DNA of 64,000 nucleotides, taken from contig CAADHD010000006.1 of assembly GCA_900696575.1 (NCBI GenBank), positions 49,246-113,245 of the forward strand. Reading direction: 5' to 3'. The notes under the pieces were generated by a model. It did no database searches. It saw only the letters and a program-made list of their open reading frames with translations, and was not told where the DNA came from. Each line of letters opens with the position of its first letter. Within the stretch, counting starts at the first letter, position 1. Shown in pieces: positions 17,397 to 25,738 of this stretch. The position numbers and the translations under genes were made by a program. This stretch comes from an uncultured Bacteroidota bacterium (GTDB taxonomy: Bacteria; Bacteroidota; Bacteroidia; AKYH767-A; OLB10).

Positions 17397-17486
17397 TTAT
17401 TTCTTCTTGTGCCTGTTCTTACGCAAACGCTTTTTGCGTTTGTGAGTGGCCATTTTATGTCTCTTTCTTTTTTTTCCGCTGGGCAT
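17397..17486 (-). CDS. 29-residue mS38/bS22-type ribosomal protein (AURKAIP1/COX24 domain)
   Basis: An ATG-started 29-codon frame giving an extremely basic peptide: MPSGKKRKRHKMATHKRKKR, then LRKNRHKKK. The KRKRHKM...HKRKKRLRKNRHKKK pattern is that of the AURKAIP1/COX24 domain, found in mitochondrial small-subunit protein mS38 and in tiny bacterial small-subunit proteins of the bS22 kind. It is predicted to sit on the 30S subunit, deep in rRNA. It lies between the TPR gene and the RNase G gene on the same strand, which suits a ribosome and RNA-processing transcript. Very short, so length-limited gene callers would miss it. Confidence 0.85.
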   Translation of the reverse strand: MPSGKKRKRHKMATHKRKKRLRKNRHKKK

Positions 17487-17523
17487 AATATTTTGGTTTT
17501 AAGTTATTGTCAATCAGTATAGG

Positions 17524-18372
17524 TTATGGATTCAGGCTTTTGACGGCCCTAAGTTCTTCAATAAGTTTCACGGCTTCGGCAACCATTTCTTTGCTGTCAG
17601 AAGAAGCGATGAACAGTTCAAGTTCTGCAATGGCTTTATCGTTCTGATTCAATTGCTGGTACGTCTGCGCTTTGTAAATATGCATATCAATTCGGGCGGG
17701 ATTGATGGAAAGGACTTTGTCAAACCGCTCAATGGCTTTTTCATATTGATTCGATTTAAAGGAAAGGAAGCCAAGGTTCATTTGCGCCATTTCATGATCA
17801 GGATTTTCTGCAACCACTTCGCGAAGAAGCGTAATTCCTTTCATCGGTTCATTGGTTCCTTCAGCATACAAAACTCCTAAATCTGATTTTGCATTCAGAT
17901 TTCCCGGATTTAATTCAAGCACTTTATTGTAAGCATGTATGGCTTTCTGAGTCATCATGTTTTTTACAGAGGTATCTACAGCCTGCTTCATGGCATCAAA
18001 ATAACGATAAGCCGCATTGAGATATGTTTTTTCACTTTGATCCACGGTGGCCTTTTGCTCAAAATAATATGCAGATAAGGCAAAGAGTTTCATTTCATCC
18101 CAAACAGAAGCTATAGAATCGAAATAAACCTGATTGCCGCTGCTTTTTTCCTTGGTCAGTTTTTTCCATTGAGTCAGTGCCGTTTTTTTTTCTTCACTCA
18201 GATTGGCGGTCTGTCTTTTCTCAAGCTCGGTGAAATAACCGCTTCCTGAGGCCGGATGGTCTTCAGTACCGGCTCTCTTTACGGTAGATTCCGTTTTAGG
18301 AAGTGTGTAAATGATAATGGTTAATAAACATGCGGCAAGTATCAGGGTTGCCTTAATAACATTCCCTTTCAT
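17524..18372 (-). CDS. Tetratricopeptide-repeat protein, membrane anchored
   Basis: A 282-residue protein with a single N-terminal hydrophobic anchor (residues 6-23) and a periplasmic or cytoplasmic body rich in helices. At least three TPR units are clear between about 145 and 270 (AIHAYNKVLELNPGNLNAKS, GITLLREVVAENPDHEMAQM, AIERFDKVLSINPARIDMHI). TPRs mediate protein-protein contacts; the partner is unknown. The gene lies 13 bp downstream of the HU-type gene and 37 bp upstream of the mS38/bS22-like gene, in a same-strand series that ends with RNase G. Confidence 0.85.
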   Translation of the reverse strand: MKGNVIKATLILAACLLTIIIYTLPKTESTVKRAGTEDHPASGSGYFTELEKRQTANLSEEKKTALTQWKKLTKEKSSGNQVYFDSIASVWDEMKLFALSAYYFEQKATVDQSEKTYLNAAYRYFDAMKQAVDTSVKNMMTQKAIHAYNKVLELNPGNLNAKSDLGVLYAEGTNEPMKGITLLREVVAENPDHEMAQMNLGFLSFKSNQYEKAIERFDKVLSINPARIDMHIYKAQTYQQLNQNDKAIAELELFIASSDSKEMVAEAVKLIEELRAVKSLNP

Positions 18373-18385
18373 TCAGTCATAAAAA

Positions 18386-18709
18386 TTATTCATCTCCTAC
18401 ATCGTCTTTTCCTGATGACTTCAGTTCCTTAACATTTTCCTTTACACGGTCAATAAATTCCTGAGCCGGACGGAAGGTAGGGAAATAGTGTTCAGGAATA
18501 ATCACGGTTTGACCCGTAGAAATTACCCTGCCGGTTTTCTGTGCTCTCTTTTTACAAACAAAACTTCCGAAACCACGCATAAAAATACTGTGGCCATCGC
18601 TTAATTTATCTTTTACTTCTGTCATCATTGATTCCAGAACTGTTTGAACAATCATTCGCTCTATGCCGGTTTTGCTGGAAATACTATCCACCAAGTCAGA
18701 TTTTGTCAT
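18386..18709 (-). CDS. HU/IHF family DNA-binding protein
   Basis: A 107-residue nucleoid protein. Residues 1-95 match the HU/IHF fold: TKSDLVDSISSKTGI, VQTVLESMMTEVKDKLSDGHSIFMRGFGSF, and the DNA-gripping arm with VIIPEHYFPTFRPAQEF (the proline-containing tip region). A short acidic Lys/Asp tail follows. It bends DNA and organises the nucleoid. First gene of the minus-strand series leading to RNase G. On the other side lies a response regulator gene, divergent, where many Bacteroidota have mutY. Confidence 0.92.
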   Translation of the reverse strand: MTKSDLVDSISSKTGIERMIVQTVLESMMTEVKDKLSDGHSIFMRGFGSFVCKKRAQKTGRVISTGQTVIIPEHYFPTFRPAQEFIDRVKENVKELKSSGKDDVGDE

Positions 18710-18886
18710 AACGATTTAGGTTTATTTGGTTGATATTTAAATAGTTCGATGGCAAAGATAGTTTCTGAAAGCGAATTTCAAAAAATTGATGTTCAGGGGA
18801 GTACTTACAGTTTTGAACAGACTTCGGTTGATTAGCATGTACCATAAAACGATTTCAGGTTATTATTGCAGTGCCGACAACGCTTC

Positions 18887-19552
18887 ATGACATTAGAAAC
18901 TATCCTGTTAAAAACACTTCTTGTGGATGATCATGAACTTATAAGGCTTGGGGTTGAGCTGAAACTTAAGGAGACAGGATTATTCAAGCTGATTCACCAT
19001 GCGTCTAATGGCAAAGATGCTGTGGAGAGATCGCGAAACCATGAATACGATTTGATTTTTATGGACATAGCTATGCCAATGATGGATGGCATAAAAGCCA
19101 CCAGACTGATTTATACCCTGAATAAGGATATCAAGATTTTGGCCCTTTCGTCTATTAGCGATAAAAAGTACATCTGCGAAATGGTGGAAGCCGGAGCTTA
19201 TGGCTACCTTTCTAAAGAAGCTGATGCGGAGGAGATTTCTGAAGCAGTAACCACCGTTTGCAATGGCCAGAAGTATTTCTCAAAAAGAGTAGCGGTTTAT
19301 CTGCTCGAAGACCAGCCTGATGTAGGGGCTAATACCCGGCAACAATGGCCGGTTATTGAATTAGCTCCCCGCGAAATAGATGTACTTAAACTGATTTGTC
19401 AGGAATTTACCACTAAGGAAATTTCCGCGTTTTTATGTGTCAGCAACAAAACCATTGAAAAGTACCGCGAACGGTTGCTTGAAAAAACAGGAGCTAAAAA
19501 TTTAGCCGGGCTGGTCATGTTTGCTGTTTCAAGAGGAATTGTAACTGTTTAA
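18887..19552 (+). CDS. NarL/LuxR-type response regulator
   Basis: A 221-residue two-domain regulator. Receiver domain (about 8-125): KTLLVDDHELIRLG with the acidic pair, phosphoacceptor Asp in LIFMDIAMPMMDG, and a Lys switch in LSKEAD. Output domain (about 155-220): LAPREIDVLKLICQEFTTKEISAFLCVSNKTIEKYRERLLEK, a LuxR-type helix-turn-helix. It controls transcription after phosphorylation by an unidentified histidine kinase, probably encoded elsewhere. The ATG at 18887 was preferred over a TTG at 18866, which adds seven atypical residues. The following glycosyltransferase gene starts 24 bp later and may be in its operon. Confidence 0.92.
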   Translation: MTLETILLKTLLVDDHELIRLGVELKLKETGLFKLIHHASNGKDAVERSRNHEYDLIFMDIAMPMMDGIKATRLIYTLNKDIKILALSSISDKKYICEMVEAGAYGYLSKEADAEEISEAVTTVCNGQKYFSKRVAVYLLEDQPDVGANTRQQWPVIELAPREIDVLKLICQEFTTKEISAFLCVSNKTIEKYRERLLEKTGAKNLAGLVMFAVSRGIVTV

Positions 19553-19576
19553 CAAATTAGCTGATTCAGTACTTAC

Positions 19577-20767
19577 ATGATTTTTGAGTTTCTTTTTTTT
19601 CTGTCGTCCGGTGCCGTAGTTTATTCTTATGCTCTCTATCCCTGGCTTCTCCGTTATCTGGCCCAAGGCAAAACCGAGAATGTTGAAGTGTGGAATCCTG
19701 ACGATAAACTGCCAATTGTTTTTGTAGTCGTATCGGCTTACAATGAAGAGAAAGTTATTCACGGAAAAATAGAAAGTGTATTTAACAGCACATATCCGGC
19801 AGATAAAATCAGGCTGGTGATTGGATCAGACAACAGCAGTGACATGACGGATGCCATCATCAGCAAAAGTGCTGCAGAAAATAACAGAATCACATTCAAA
19901 CCTTTTTCCGGACGAAACGGAAAGTCTATGGTAATGAATACGCTCATTGAAGAATTGCGCAACTCAGTACCTGAATGGAACGATTCAATACTAGTAATGA
20001 CTGATGCCAATGTTTTTTTTACGGAAGAGACCTTGTTTCAATTGACCAAGCACTTTAAAAACAAATCGATTGGCCAGGTAGCAGCCAATATTCTGAACAA
20101 AGGAATGAGGAATGATGGAATTTCTTTTCAGGAGCAGGCATACATACAACGCGAGAACAAAATCAAATACCATGAAGGTATTTTATGGGGAAGTATGATG
20201 GGGGCTTTCGGGGCATGTTATGCCATACGAACTCCATGCTGGAAAACCATACCGCGCGGATACCTGATGGAAGATTTTTACCTGAGTATGAATGTGCTTT
20301 CAATGGGATTTAAAGCTATTAAGGAAATGAAAGCCGTCTGTTACGAAGATGTATCCAACGAGATGAGCGAAGAACTTAAACGCAAAACGCGTATTCAAGC
20401 CGGTAATTTTCAGAACTTAAGCTCGTATTGGAAACTGCTGTTCCGTTTTAATGCCGTTTCCTTTTGCTTTCTGTCTCACAAAGTAATCCGCTGGTTCGGG
20501 CCGGTACTGATTCTTGCTTCATTGATTTCAAACTTTTTTCTGATTGATAAACACTGGTTTTATTTCCTTACCTTCTGGCTTCAATGTATTCTTCTGCTTA
20601 GCCCTTTAGTTGATTTTATTCTGAAAAGTACAGGCATTCATATAAGGCTGCTCAGGTACATTTCATACTTCTATGCCATGAACTATGCATTGATTAAAGG
20701 AATGCTGATGTTTATTAAGGGGGTGAAGAGCAATGTTTGGAGCCCAACGCAACGTAACATCTCGTAA
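19577..20767 (+). CDS. Processive-type glycosyltransferase family 2, membrane bound
   Basis: A 396-residue protein with an N-terminal membrane segment (2-25), a GT-A domain and three or more C-terminal segments (about 300-390). Seen: VFVVVSAYNEEKVI, IGSDNSSDMT, catalytic VMTDANVFF, GACYAIR, EDFYLSM and a Q-x(3)-F version of the QxxRW motif (RIQAGNFQNL). This resembles hyaluronan/cellulose-synthase-like enzymes that polymerise and export glycans, or sphingolipid-type glucosyltransferases. The acceptor is unknown. The gene converges with the coiled-coil lipoprotein gene, with a hairpin between them. Confidence 0.85.
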   Translation: MIFEFLFFLSSGAVVYSYALYPWLLRYLAQGKTENVEVWNPDDKLPIVFVVVSAYNEEKVIHGKIESVFNSTYPADKIRLVIGSDNSSDMTDAIISKSAAENNRITFKPFSGRNGKSMVMNTLIEELRNSVPEWNDSILVMTDANVFFTEETLFQLTKHFKNKSIGQVAANILNKGMRNDGISFQEQAYIQRENKIKYHEGILWGSMMGAFGACYAIRTPCWKTIPRGYLMEDFYLSMNVLSMGFKAIKEMKAVCYEDVSNEMSEELKRKTRIQAGNFQNLSSYWKLLFRFNAVSFCFLSHKVIRWFGPVLILASLISNFFLIDKHWFYFLTFWLQCILLLSPLVDFILKSTGIHIRLLRYISYFYAMNYALIKGMLMFIKGVKSNVWSPTQRNIS

Positions 20768-20794
20768 ATGAAAATGCCGCTCACAAGGAGCGGC
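20766..20794 (-). terminator. Intrinsic terminator of the coiled-coil lipoprotein gene
   Basis: A perfect 7-bp stem GCCGCTC/GAGCGGC (20776-20782 and 20788-20794) with a 5-base loop. Read on the minus strand it is followed by ATTTTCATTT, a T-rich tail of intrinsic-terminator type. It stands 30 bp past the stop of the minus-strand gene and directly behind the plus-strand glycosyltransferase, so it may serve both. Confidence 0.75.
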
Positions 20795-20823
20795 ACTTCA
20801 AACCCGAATTAACCCTAAACTCT

Positions 20824-21690
20824 TTATCTTACAACAACTACCAATTGTTTTGATTCACTCCAGAATTTCTCTGCATCGGTAATCACAATCTCACTCACCT
20901 TGCTTCCTTCATGTTCAATTTTATATGAATCTGCCGGATGTGAAGTGATGATTTTGGCATCCTTGGCATTTACAGGAACTGCAGGAGTTTTGCTGATGTC
21001 AATTTTGTTATAGGCTGTCTGTGTGCCCGGAATTACTTTGGTACTGCGGCCAATGCCAAGTAATCCACCGCTTTTGGTAATCACTTTTTTCTGCTTCAGT
21101 TCTGAATATGTACCTACAGCTACATAGGCCGTGTTCAGCTTTGTAGTCTGATTTTCGATTACCTTGGTTTTTGTTTCGTTCTGAACAATGGCTTCGCTCA
21201 AAGAACTTTCCAACTGGGTAACCGAAGCCGTAAGCTTGGTAACCTGTTCATTAAGCATGCTTATTTGATTATCCTTCTGTGCAATCTGCTCGTTTAAAGA
21301 AGCCACCATCTTTTCAAATTTTTCCAGCTTAATGTTTGAACTTTTAAGCCTTGCAGAAAGATCGCTGATCTTCTTTTTGCTTTCATCCATCAGATTACGG
21401 ATGTCTGAAATCTGAGATTTAATAACCTCTTTTGAAGTACGCACCATTTCATGCTGCGAAGAGGCACTCAATGAAATGGTATTTTCCTTTTCGGTAATCT
21501 GCGCCAGGTTGTCCTGAATTTCAGAGATGGAACCCAGAAAATCATTAATAGTCTGGTCTTTCTCATAAATGGCTGCCGTGATAGAATCGCGCTCGGTTGT
21601 TAGGCGTGCAATTTCCTGTTTTTCCTTCTGGTTACAGGATGTCATGATGGTTGATGCCGCAACGGCCATGATTAAAATACTCTTTTTCAT
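20824..21690 (-). CDS. Coiled-coil lipoprotein of unknown function
   Basis: A 288-residue lipoprotein: signal peptide with TIMTS-C lipobox (Cys19), then a long heptad-rich coiled coil (about residues 25-195, with leucine at repeating positions) and a C-terminal globular part (about 200-288) containing KSGGLLGIGRSTKV and ending VVVVR. The protein is placed in the periplasm or outer membrane. Function not known; similar coiled-coil lipoproteins are common in Bacteroidota. A palindrome and direct repeats stand upstream at 21714-21745. It is transcribed away from a two-component gene pair, so it may be a target of that system. Confidence 0.75.
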   Translation of the reverse strand: MKKSILIMAVAASTIMTSCNQKEKQEIARLTTERDSITAAIYEKDQTINDFLGSISEIQDNLAQITEKENTISLSASSQHEMVRTSKEVIKSQISDIRNLMDESKKKISDLSARLKSSNIKLEKFEKMVASLNEQIAQKDNQISMLNEQVTKLTASVTQLESSLSEAIVQNETKTKVIENQTTKLNTAYVAVGTYSELKQKKVITKSGGLLGIGRSTKVIPGTQTAYNKIDISKTPAVPVNAKDAKIITSHPADSYKIEHEGSKVSEIVITDAEKFWSESKQLVVVVR

Positions 21691-21713
21691 ATCGTTTATT
21701 TTTTAGTATGTAT

Positions 21714-21745
21714 AACAGGAAATGGCATTTTTGTGCCACAGGAAA
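21714..21745. promoter_or_regulatory. Palindrome flanked by direct repeats in the divergent promoter region
   Basis: Upstream of the coiled-coil lipoprotein gene, TGGCA-TTTTTG-TGCCA (21723-21738) is a 5-bp inverted repeat flanked by two copies of ACAGGAAA (21715-21722 and 21738-21745). It looks like an operator. On the minus strand TGGCAC-N6-GC resembles a sigma-54 promoter but is one base short of the required spacing. Confidence 0.4.
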
Positions 21746-21874
21746 ATTTAAACCATTTTTCACCCCGGCAAATCCTGTTAACAACTAATCAAAGCGCCTG
21801 TAATTGAGCAGACTGTAATTGCTCATAAATCAGCGAAAACAATTTCGGCAGAGGTAAGAATGTGTTCAAGTATT

Positions 21875-21905
21875 TTCCAATTTTGGGAATTAAATTCCAA
21901 TTTTG
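21875..21905. promoter_or_regulatory. Two-turn direct repeat with central palindrome upstream of the hybrid kinase
   Basis: TTCCAATTTTG occurs at 21875-21885 and again at 21895-21905, exactly 20 bp apart (two helical turns), and overlaps the palindrome GGAATTAAATTCC (21886-21898). It ends 25 bp before the kinase ATG. Such spacing is typical for a dimeric regulator binding on one face of the DNA, perhaps autoregulation by the adjacent response regulator. Confidence 0.45.
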
Positions 21906-21930
21906 AATATAAAAAATCGTTTGTTTTGAA

Positions 21931-24387
21931 ATGAGCCGGTTTACCTATCTGAAAATCATACTCCTTATTACAGGCGCAGCCATATTGCTTGGATCTGCTT
22001 TTTATTTATTCTCGAAAAACAATGAGTTACTTCTTTCTAAAGTGGATGAAGTAACCCGTCCGGATGAATTGATGAATAACCTTAAACTGCTCAACCGCCA
22101 ATTAACCATTGCAGAGAAACATGTACGGGCATTTACCTTATCACAAACTGAAGATTACATCCGTCAATACACCGAAATAAAAGAAAGTATTCATCAGAAT
22201 ATCGAAACCATTGCAAATACACGTTCCGCTACGCTGGAAGTCCAAACCGATTCTCTTTCATGGATAGTAAACAGGCAACTGAAAATTTATGATGAGTTAT
22301 TAAGTATTTCCTATTCCAAGATTCTTGACAGCGCATTAACAGATATCCGCGAGATTTCCCTTACCGATTCCAGCGAGTTGGAAGATTCAGCATCGTCAGC
22401 CAATCTTGCTCAGTTGCTCAGAAACAGCGAGAAGAAAAAAAGTTTTTTCTCTGACCTTTTTTCCAATAAAAAGAAGCAGCGCGAACTTCAGGAACTGATT
22501 AAAAAAGCGCAGCACGATATGGATAAAAAACAACAAGCCATACAACGCGCTGCTGAAACAAAAAAACAAATGGCCGAAACTGCCGAAAAGCAGCGCCAGC
22601 AAATTCAGGAACTTAATGAGCGTGAATTGAAATTGCTGGGAGAAGAAAAGCTGTTGAATGCAAAATTTGAAACAGTGCTAACGACCATTGAAGAAAACAG
22701 GCAGGAGCAAAACGAAAAAGATATTAAAGAAGCCAAACAGGCGGTAGCCCATTCATCACTTATGATGAAGTGGCTGATGACAGCCGGAAGTGCTGTTATA
22801 CTGATGCTGACGTTTTTTTTAGTTATTGATATTGTTAAATCAGACCGAAGGCGTAAAGAACTTTTTGAAGCCAAAAAGAAAGCAGAAAATTTAGCTGCAG
22901 CCCGGCAACAGTTTCTCAGCATGATGAGCCATGAAATTCGTACTCCGCTTACAGGTATTTCAGGATATACTGAGTTGCTTTCAAAAGCAGATTTAAGCCG
23001 GCAGCAATCTGTTTACCTTAATAACATTGCCGCTTCTGCCGACCATCTGCTTAAGTTAGTTGATGATATTCTTGAATTATCCCGTTTGGATGCAGGCCGT
23101 TTGCCGCTTGAAAAAAACGTTTTTAGTCCGGCAAGAATTACAGAAGAAGTATGTGACCTGCTGCGTGTAAAAGCCAATGCAAAAAATATAATCCTATCCT
23201 GTAATATAAAAGAAACCGAAGGCCTTTATGCCGAAGGCGATTCACATAAACTCACTCAGATTCTATACAACCTTGTTGGCAACGCTGTTAAGTTTACCGA
23301 GAAAGGTTCTGTATCGGTTGAATGCAAAAAAGAAAATATCAGTGAAAACCGGATGATGATAAAATTTATTGTACGCGATACAGGCATTGGCATTCCTGAT
23401 GATAAAATCAATTTGCTTTTTAATGAATACACTCAGGCTGATATTACCATTCCTAAACGATTCGGGGGGTCGGGTCTTGGATTGAGTATCTCTAAGAAGT
23501 TAGTTGCCTTGCAAAACGGAACCATCCATGTAAAGAGTATTGAGGGAACGGGCTCTGAATTTACGTTTACCCTTCCTTATACCAAAGCAGAAAATCCTGC
23601 AGAACAAATTGCAGAAAAGAGAGTGCTGAAAGAAAAAACCATATCGCTGAGCGGTATCAAAATACTTATTGCCGATGACACTGACATAAACCTGATGCTG
23701 CAAAAAGAAATTCTTCAAAGTTCAGGTGCCGAAACTTCCACTGCATCTTCAGGAACCGAGGCGGTTCAACTTATCAAACATAATCCCGGTGATTTTGACA
23801 TAGCGCTGATTGACCTTCAAATGCCTGATATGAATGGTGAAGAGACTTTGAGGATTATCCGCCATGAATTAAAATCTTCTATTCCTGTAATTGCTACCAC
23901 AGCAAACCCCGTAACGGCAAACCGCGATAAGTTGCTGAACAACGGATTCAATGAAATTCTAATAAAACCTTTTGATCAGTTAACCCTTGCGCGAACCATC
24001 CTTGCTTTGGTTCCCGAAAAAGCAATGCAGGAAAAGCCGGTTGCTCGTCTCTATGATGTGCGCGAGCTGGAACTGACTTCACGTGGCAACACCGATTTTG
24101 TACACCGCATGATGAAAGTATTTCTGTTCAGTGCTGAAAGCCTGATTAAAAAACTGAAAACGGCTGCTGCTGAAAACGATTTTGACCTTATGGCTGCCTC
24201 TGCTCATAAACTAATACCCTCCTGCCGCCAATTAGCTATTGACTACATGGCCGACAGACTGAAATGGATAGAAGAACACAACCAAACAAATTGTAAAAGC
24301 GAACTCCATAAAAAAATAGAGGAGATAAGTCGGCATTTTGATCAAGTAAAAAGCAGCATGGAAGAACAATTTGCTCAAACTTCATAA
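21931..24387 (+). CDS. Hybrid sensor histidine kinase with receiver and HPt domains
   Basis: An 818-residue kinase. Membrane segments about residues 8-27 and 279-302 bracket a periplasmic region that includes a long Lys/Glu/Gln-rich coiled coil (about 165-275). Then HisKA with phosphoaccepting His334 (MMSHEIRTPL), HATPase_c (N451 in NLVGNAVKFTEKG, G boxes RDTGIGIPD and GGSGLGLSI), a receiver domain with Asp628 (LIDLQMPDMNG) and Lys679, and a C-terminal HPt domain with His759 (SAHKLIPSCRQL). A complete phosphorelay His-Asp-His is thus in one chain; the terminal Asp is probably in the sigma-54 regulator encoded 11 bp downstream. The stimulus is unknown. Confidence 0.93.
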   Translation: MSRFTYLKIILLITGAAILLGSAFYLFSKNNELLLSKVDEVTRPDELMNNLKLLNRQLTIAEKHVRAFTLSQTEDYIRQYTEIKESIHQNIETIANTRSATLEVQTDSLSWIVNRQLKIYDELLSISYSKILDSALTDIREISLTDSSELEDSASSANLAQLLRNSEKKKSFFSDLFSNKKKQRELQELIKKAQHDMDKKQQAIQRAAETKKQMAETAEKQRQQIQELNERELKLLGEEKLLNAKFETVLTTIEENRQEQNEKDIKEAKQAVAHSSLMMKWLMTAGSAVILMLTFFLVIDIVKSDRRRKELFEAKKKAENLAAARQQFLSMMSHEIRTPLTGISGYTELLSKADLSRQQSVYLNNIAASADHLLKLVDDILELSRLDAGRLPLEKNVFSPARITEEVCDLLRVKANAKNIILSCNIKETEGLYAEGDSHKLTQILYNLVGNAVKFTEKGSVSVECKKENISENRMMIKFIVRDTGIGIPDDKINLLFNEYTQADITIPKRFGGSGLGLSISKKLVALQNGTIHVKSIEGTGSEFTFTLPYTKAENPAEQIAEKRVLKEKTISLSGIKILIADDTDINLMLQKEILQSSGAETSTASSGTEAVQLIKHNPGDFDIALIDLQMPDMNGEETLRIIRHELKSSIPVIATTANPVTANRDKLLNNGFNEILIKPFDQLTLARTILALVPEKAMQEKPVARLYDVRELELTSRGNTDFVHRMMKVFLFSAESLIKKLKTAAAENDFDLMAASAHKLIPSCRQLAIDYMADRLKWIEEHNQTNCKSELHKKIEEISRHFDQVKSSMEEQFAQTS

Positions 24388-24398
24388 CCTTGAATAGT

Positions 24399-25733
24399 AT
24401 GAAAATTTTTGTAGTAGAAGATGACCCCTGGTTCCGCGAATACATTGCCTATACCTTGGGATTGAATGAGGATAATGAAGTAAAAGCTTATGAAAATGGT
24501 AATCAAGTGCTGGCTCATCTCAAAGAAAAGCCGGATGCCATGACCATTGACTTTCGTTTGCCCGATATGGATGGAGCCGAACTGTTGAAAAAAATTAAAG
24601 ACTTCAATCCAGCCATCGAAGTAGTGGTTGTTTCTGAACAGGATAAAATTGATACAGCAGTAAGCCTGCTCAGAACGGGAGCCTATGATTACCTGGTGAA
24701 ATCAAAAGACATGCGTGAGCGCCTGCTAAATACATTCCATCACCTGCAAAACAAAGTGGCTATGCATCACCGCATTGAGTATTTAGAAAGCGAGGTAAAA
24801 AAAAGGTATGATTTCAGAAAAAATCTGGTTGGCGGCAGCGAAGCCTTCACTTCCGTTTTTAATTTGATTGAAAAAGCGGCACAAACCAATATCCATGTAA
24901 TGCTGACGGGCGAAACCGGAACCGGTAAGGAAGAAATTGCAAAAGCCATTCACCATCATTCCCGATTCAGTAAAGGCAAGTTTGTGGCTGTGAACATGGG
25001 GGCCATTCCTGCAGAGTTGGCAGAAAGTGAATTGTTCGGACATGAAAAAGGAGCTTTTACGGGAGCCATGGCAGCACGTGCAGGAAAATTTGAAGAAGCC
25101 GATGGCGGAACCCTGTTCCTTGATGAAATAGCCGAAATGCCTCTGCCTTTGCAGGTTAAACTGCTGCGCGCTCTACAGGAAAAAGAAATTGTGCGTATTG
25201 GCGGAAATAAAAATATCAAATTTAATTGCCGGTTAATTACAGCAACTCACCGCGATTTAACCGAAGCAGTTAAAAACCATACCTTCCGCGATGATCTTTA
25301 CTACAGATTGCTCGGTTTGCAAATTAAACTTCCGCCACTGCGCGATAGAGGCAATGATATACTTCTGCTGGCGCGTCATTTTGTAAACCGCTTTTGTAAA
25401 GAAAACCAGTTAGACTCCAAAACCATTTCAGCCGAGGCGCAGAAAAAACTGATGGCTTACTCCTACCCCGGCAATATACGCGAACTGAAAGCCATTGTTG
25501 AATTGGGTGCTGTGATGAGTAACCAACAGGAAATTCAGGCTGATGATATCAATCTTGGCGAACAGCATTTAGCCGGCAATATACTTACTGACGAAAAAAC
25601 TCTTGATGAATACAACACCATCATCATCCGTCATTTTCTTAAAAAGTATGACAATAATGTTGTGCTGGCTGCTCAAAAACTCGGCATTGGCAAATCCACC
25701 ATTTACCGGCTGATGAAAGAAGAAAAAATTTAA
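24399..25733 (+). CDS. Sigma-54-dependent response regulator (NtrC family)
   Basis: A 444-residue activator. Receiver domain with Asp51 (MTIDFRLPDMDG); AAA+ domain with Walker A GETGTGKE (171-178), sigma-54 contact loop GAFTGA (218-223) and Walker B GGTLFLDE (236-243); C-terminal Fis-type helix-turn-helix (NVVLAAQKLGIGKSTIYRLMKE). It opens sigma-54 promoters by ATP hydrolysis after phosphorylation. It follows the hybrid kinase gene by 11 bp, which strongly implies a cognate pair. The ATG at 24399 was preferred to a TTG at 24390. Targets are unknown; no exact sigma-54 site was found in the window. Confidence 0.95.
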   Translation: MKIFVVEDDPWFREYIAYTLGLNEDNEVKAYENGNQVLAHLKEKPDAMTIDFRLPDMDGAELLKKIKDFNPAIEVVVVSEQDKIDTAVSLLRTGAYDYLVKSKDMRERLLNTFHHLQNKVAMHHRIEYLESEVKKRYDFRKNLVGGSEAFTSVFNLIEKAAQTNIHVMLTGETGTGKEEIAKAIHHHSRFSKGKFVAVNMGAIPAELAESELFGHEKGAFTGAMAARAGKFEEADGGTLFLDEIAEMPLPLQVKLLRALQEKEIVRIGGNKNIKFNCRLITATHRDLTEAVKNHTFRDDLYYRLLGLQIKLPPLRDRGNDILLLARHFVNRFCKENQLDSKTISAEAQKKLMAYSYPGNIRELKAIVELGAVMSNQQEIQADDINLGEQHLAGNILTDEKTLDEYNTIIIRHFLKKYDNNVVLAAQKLGIGKSTIYRLMKEEKI

Positions 25734-25738
25734 ACCGT

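Noticed and set aside
21723..21738. Possible sigma-54 promoter (TGGCAC and GC) before the coiled-coil lipoprotein gene
   Set aside because: GG and GC are separated by nine bases; sigma-54 sites need ten. I list it only as a palindrome.
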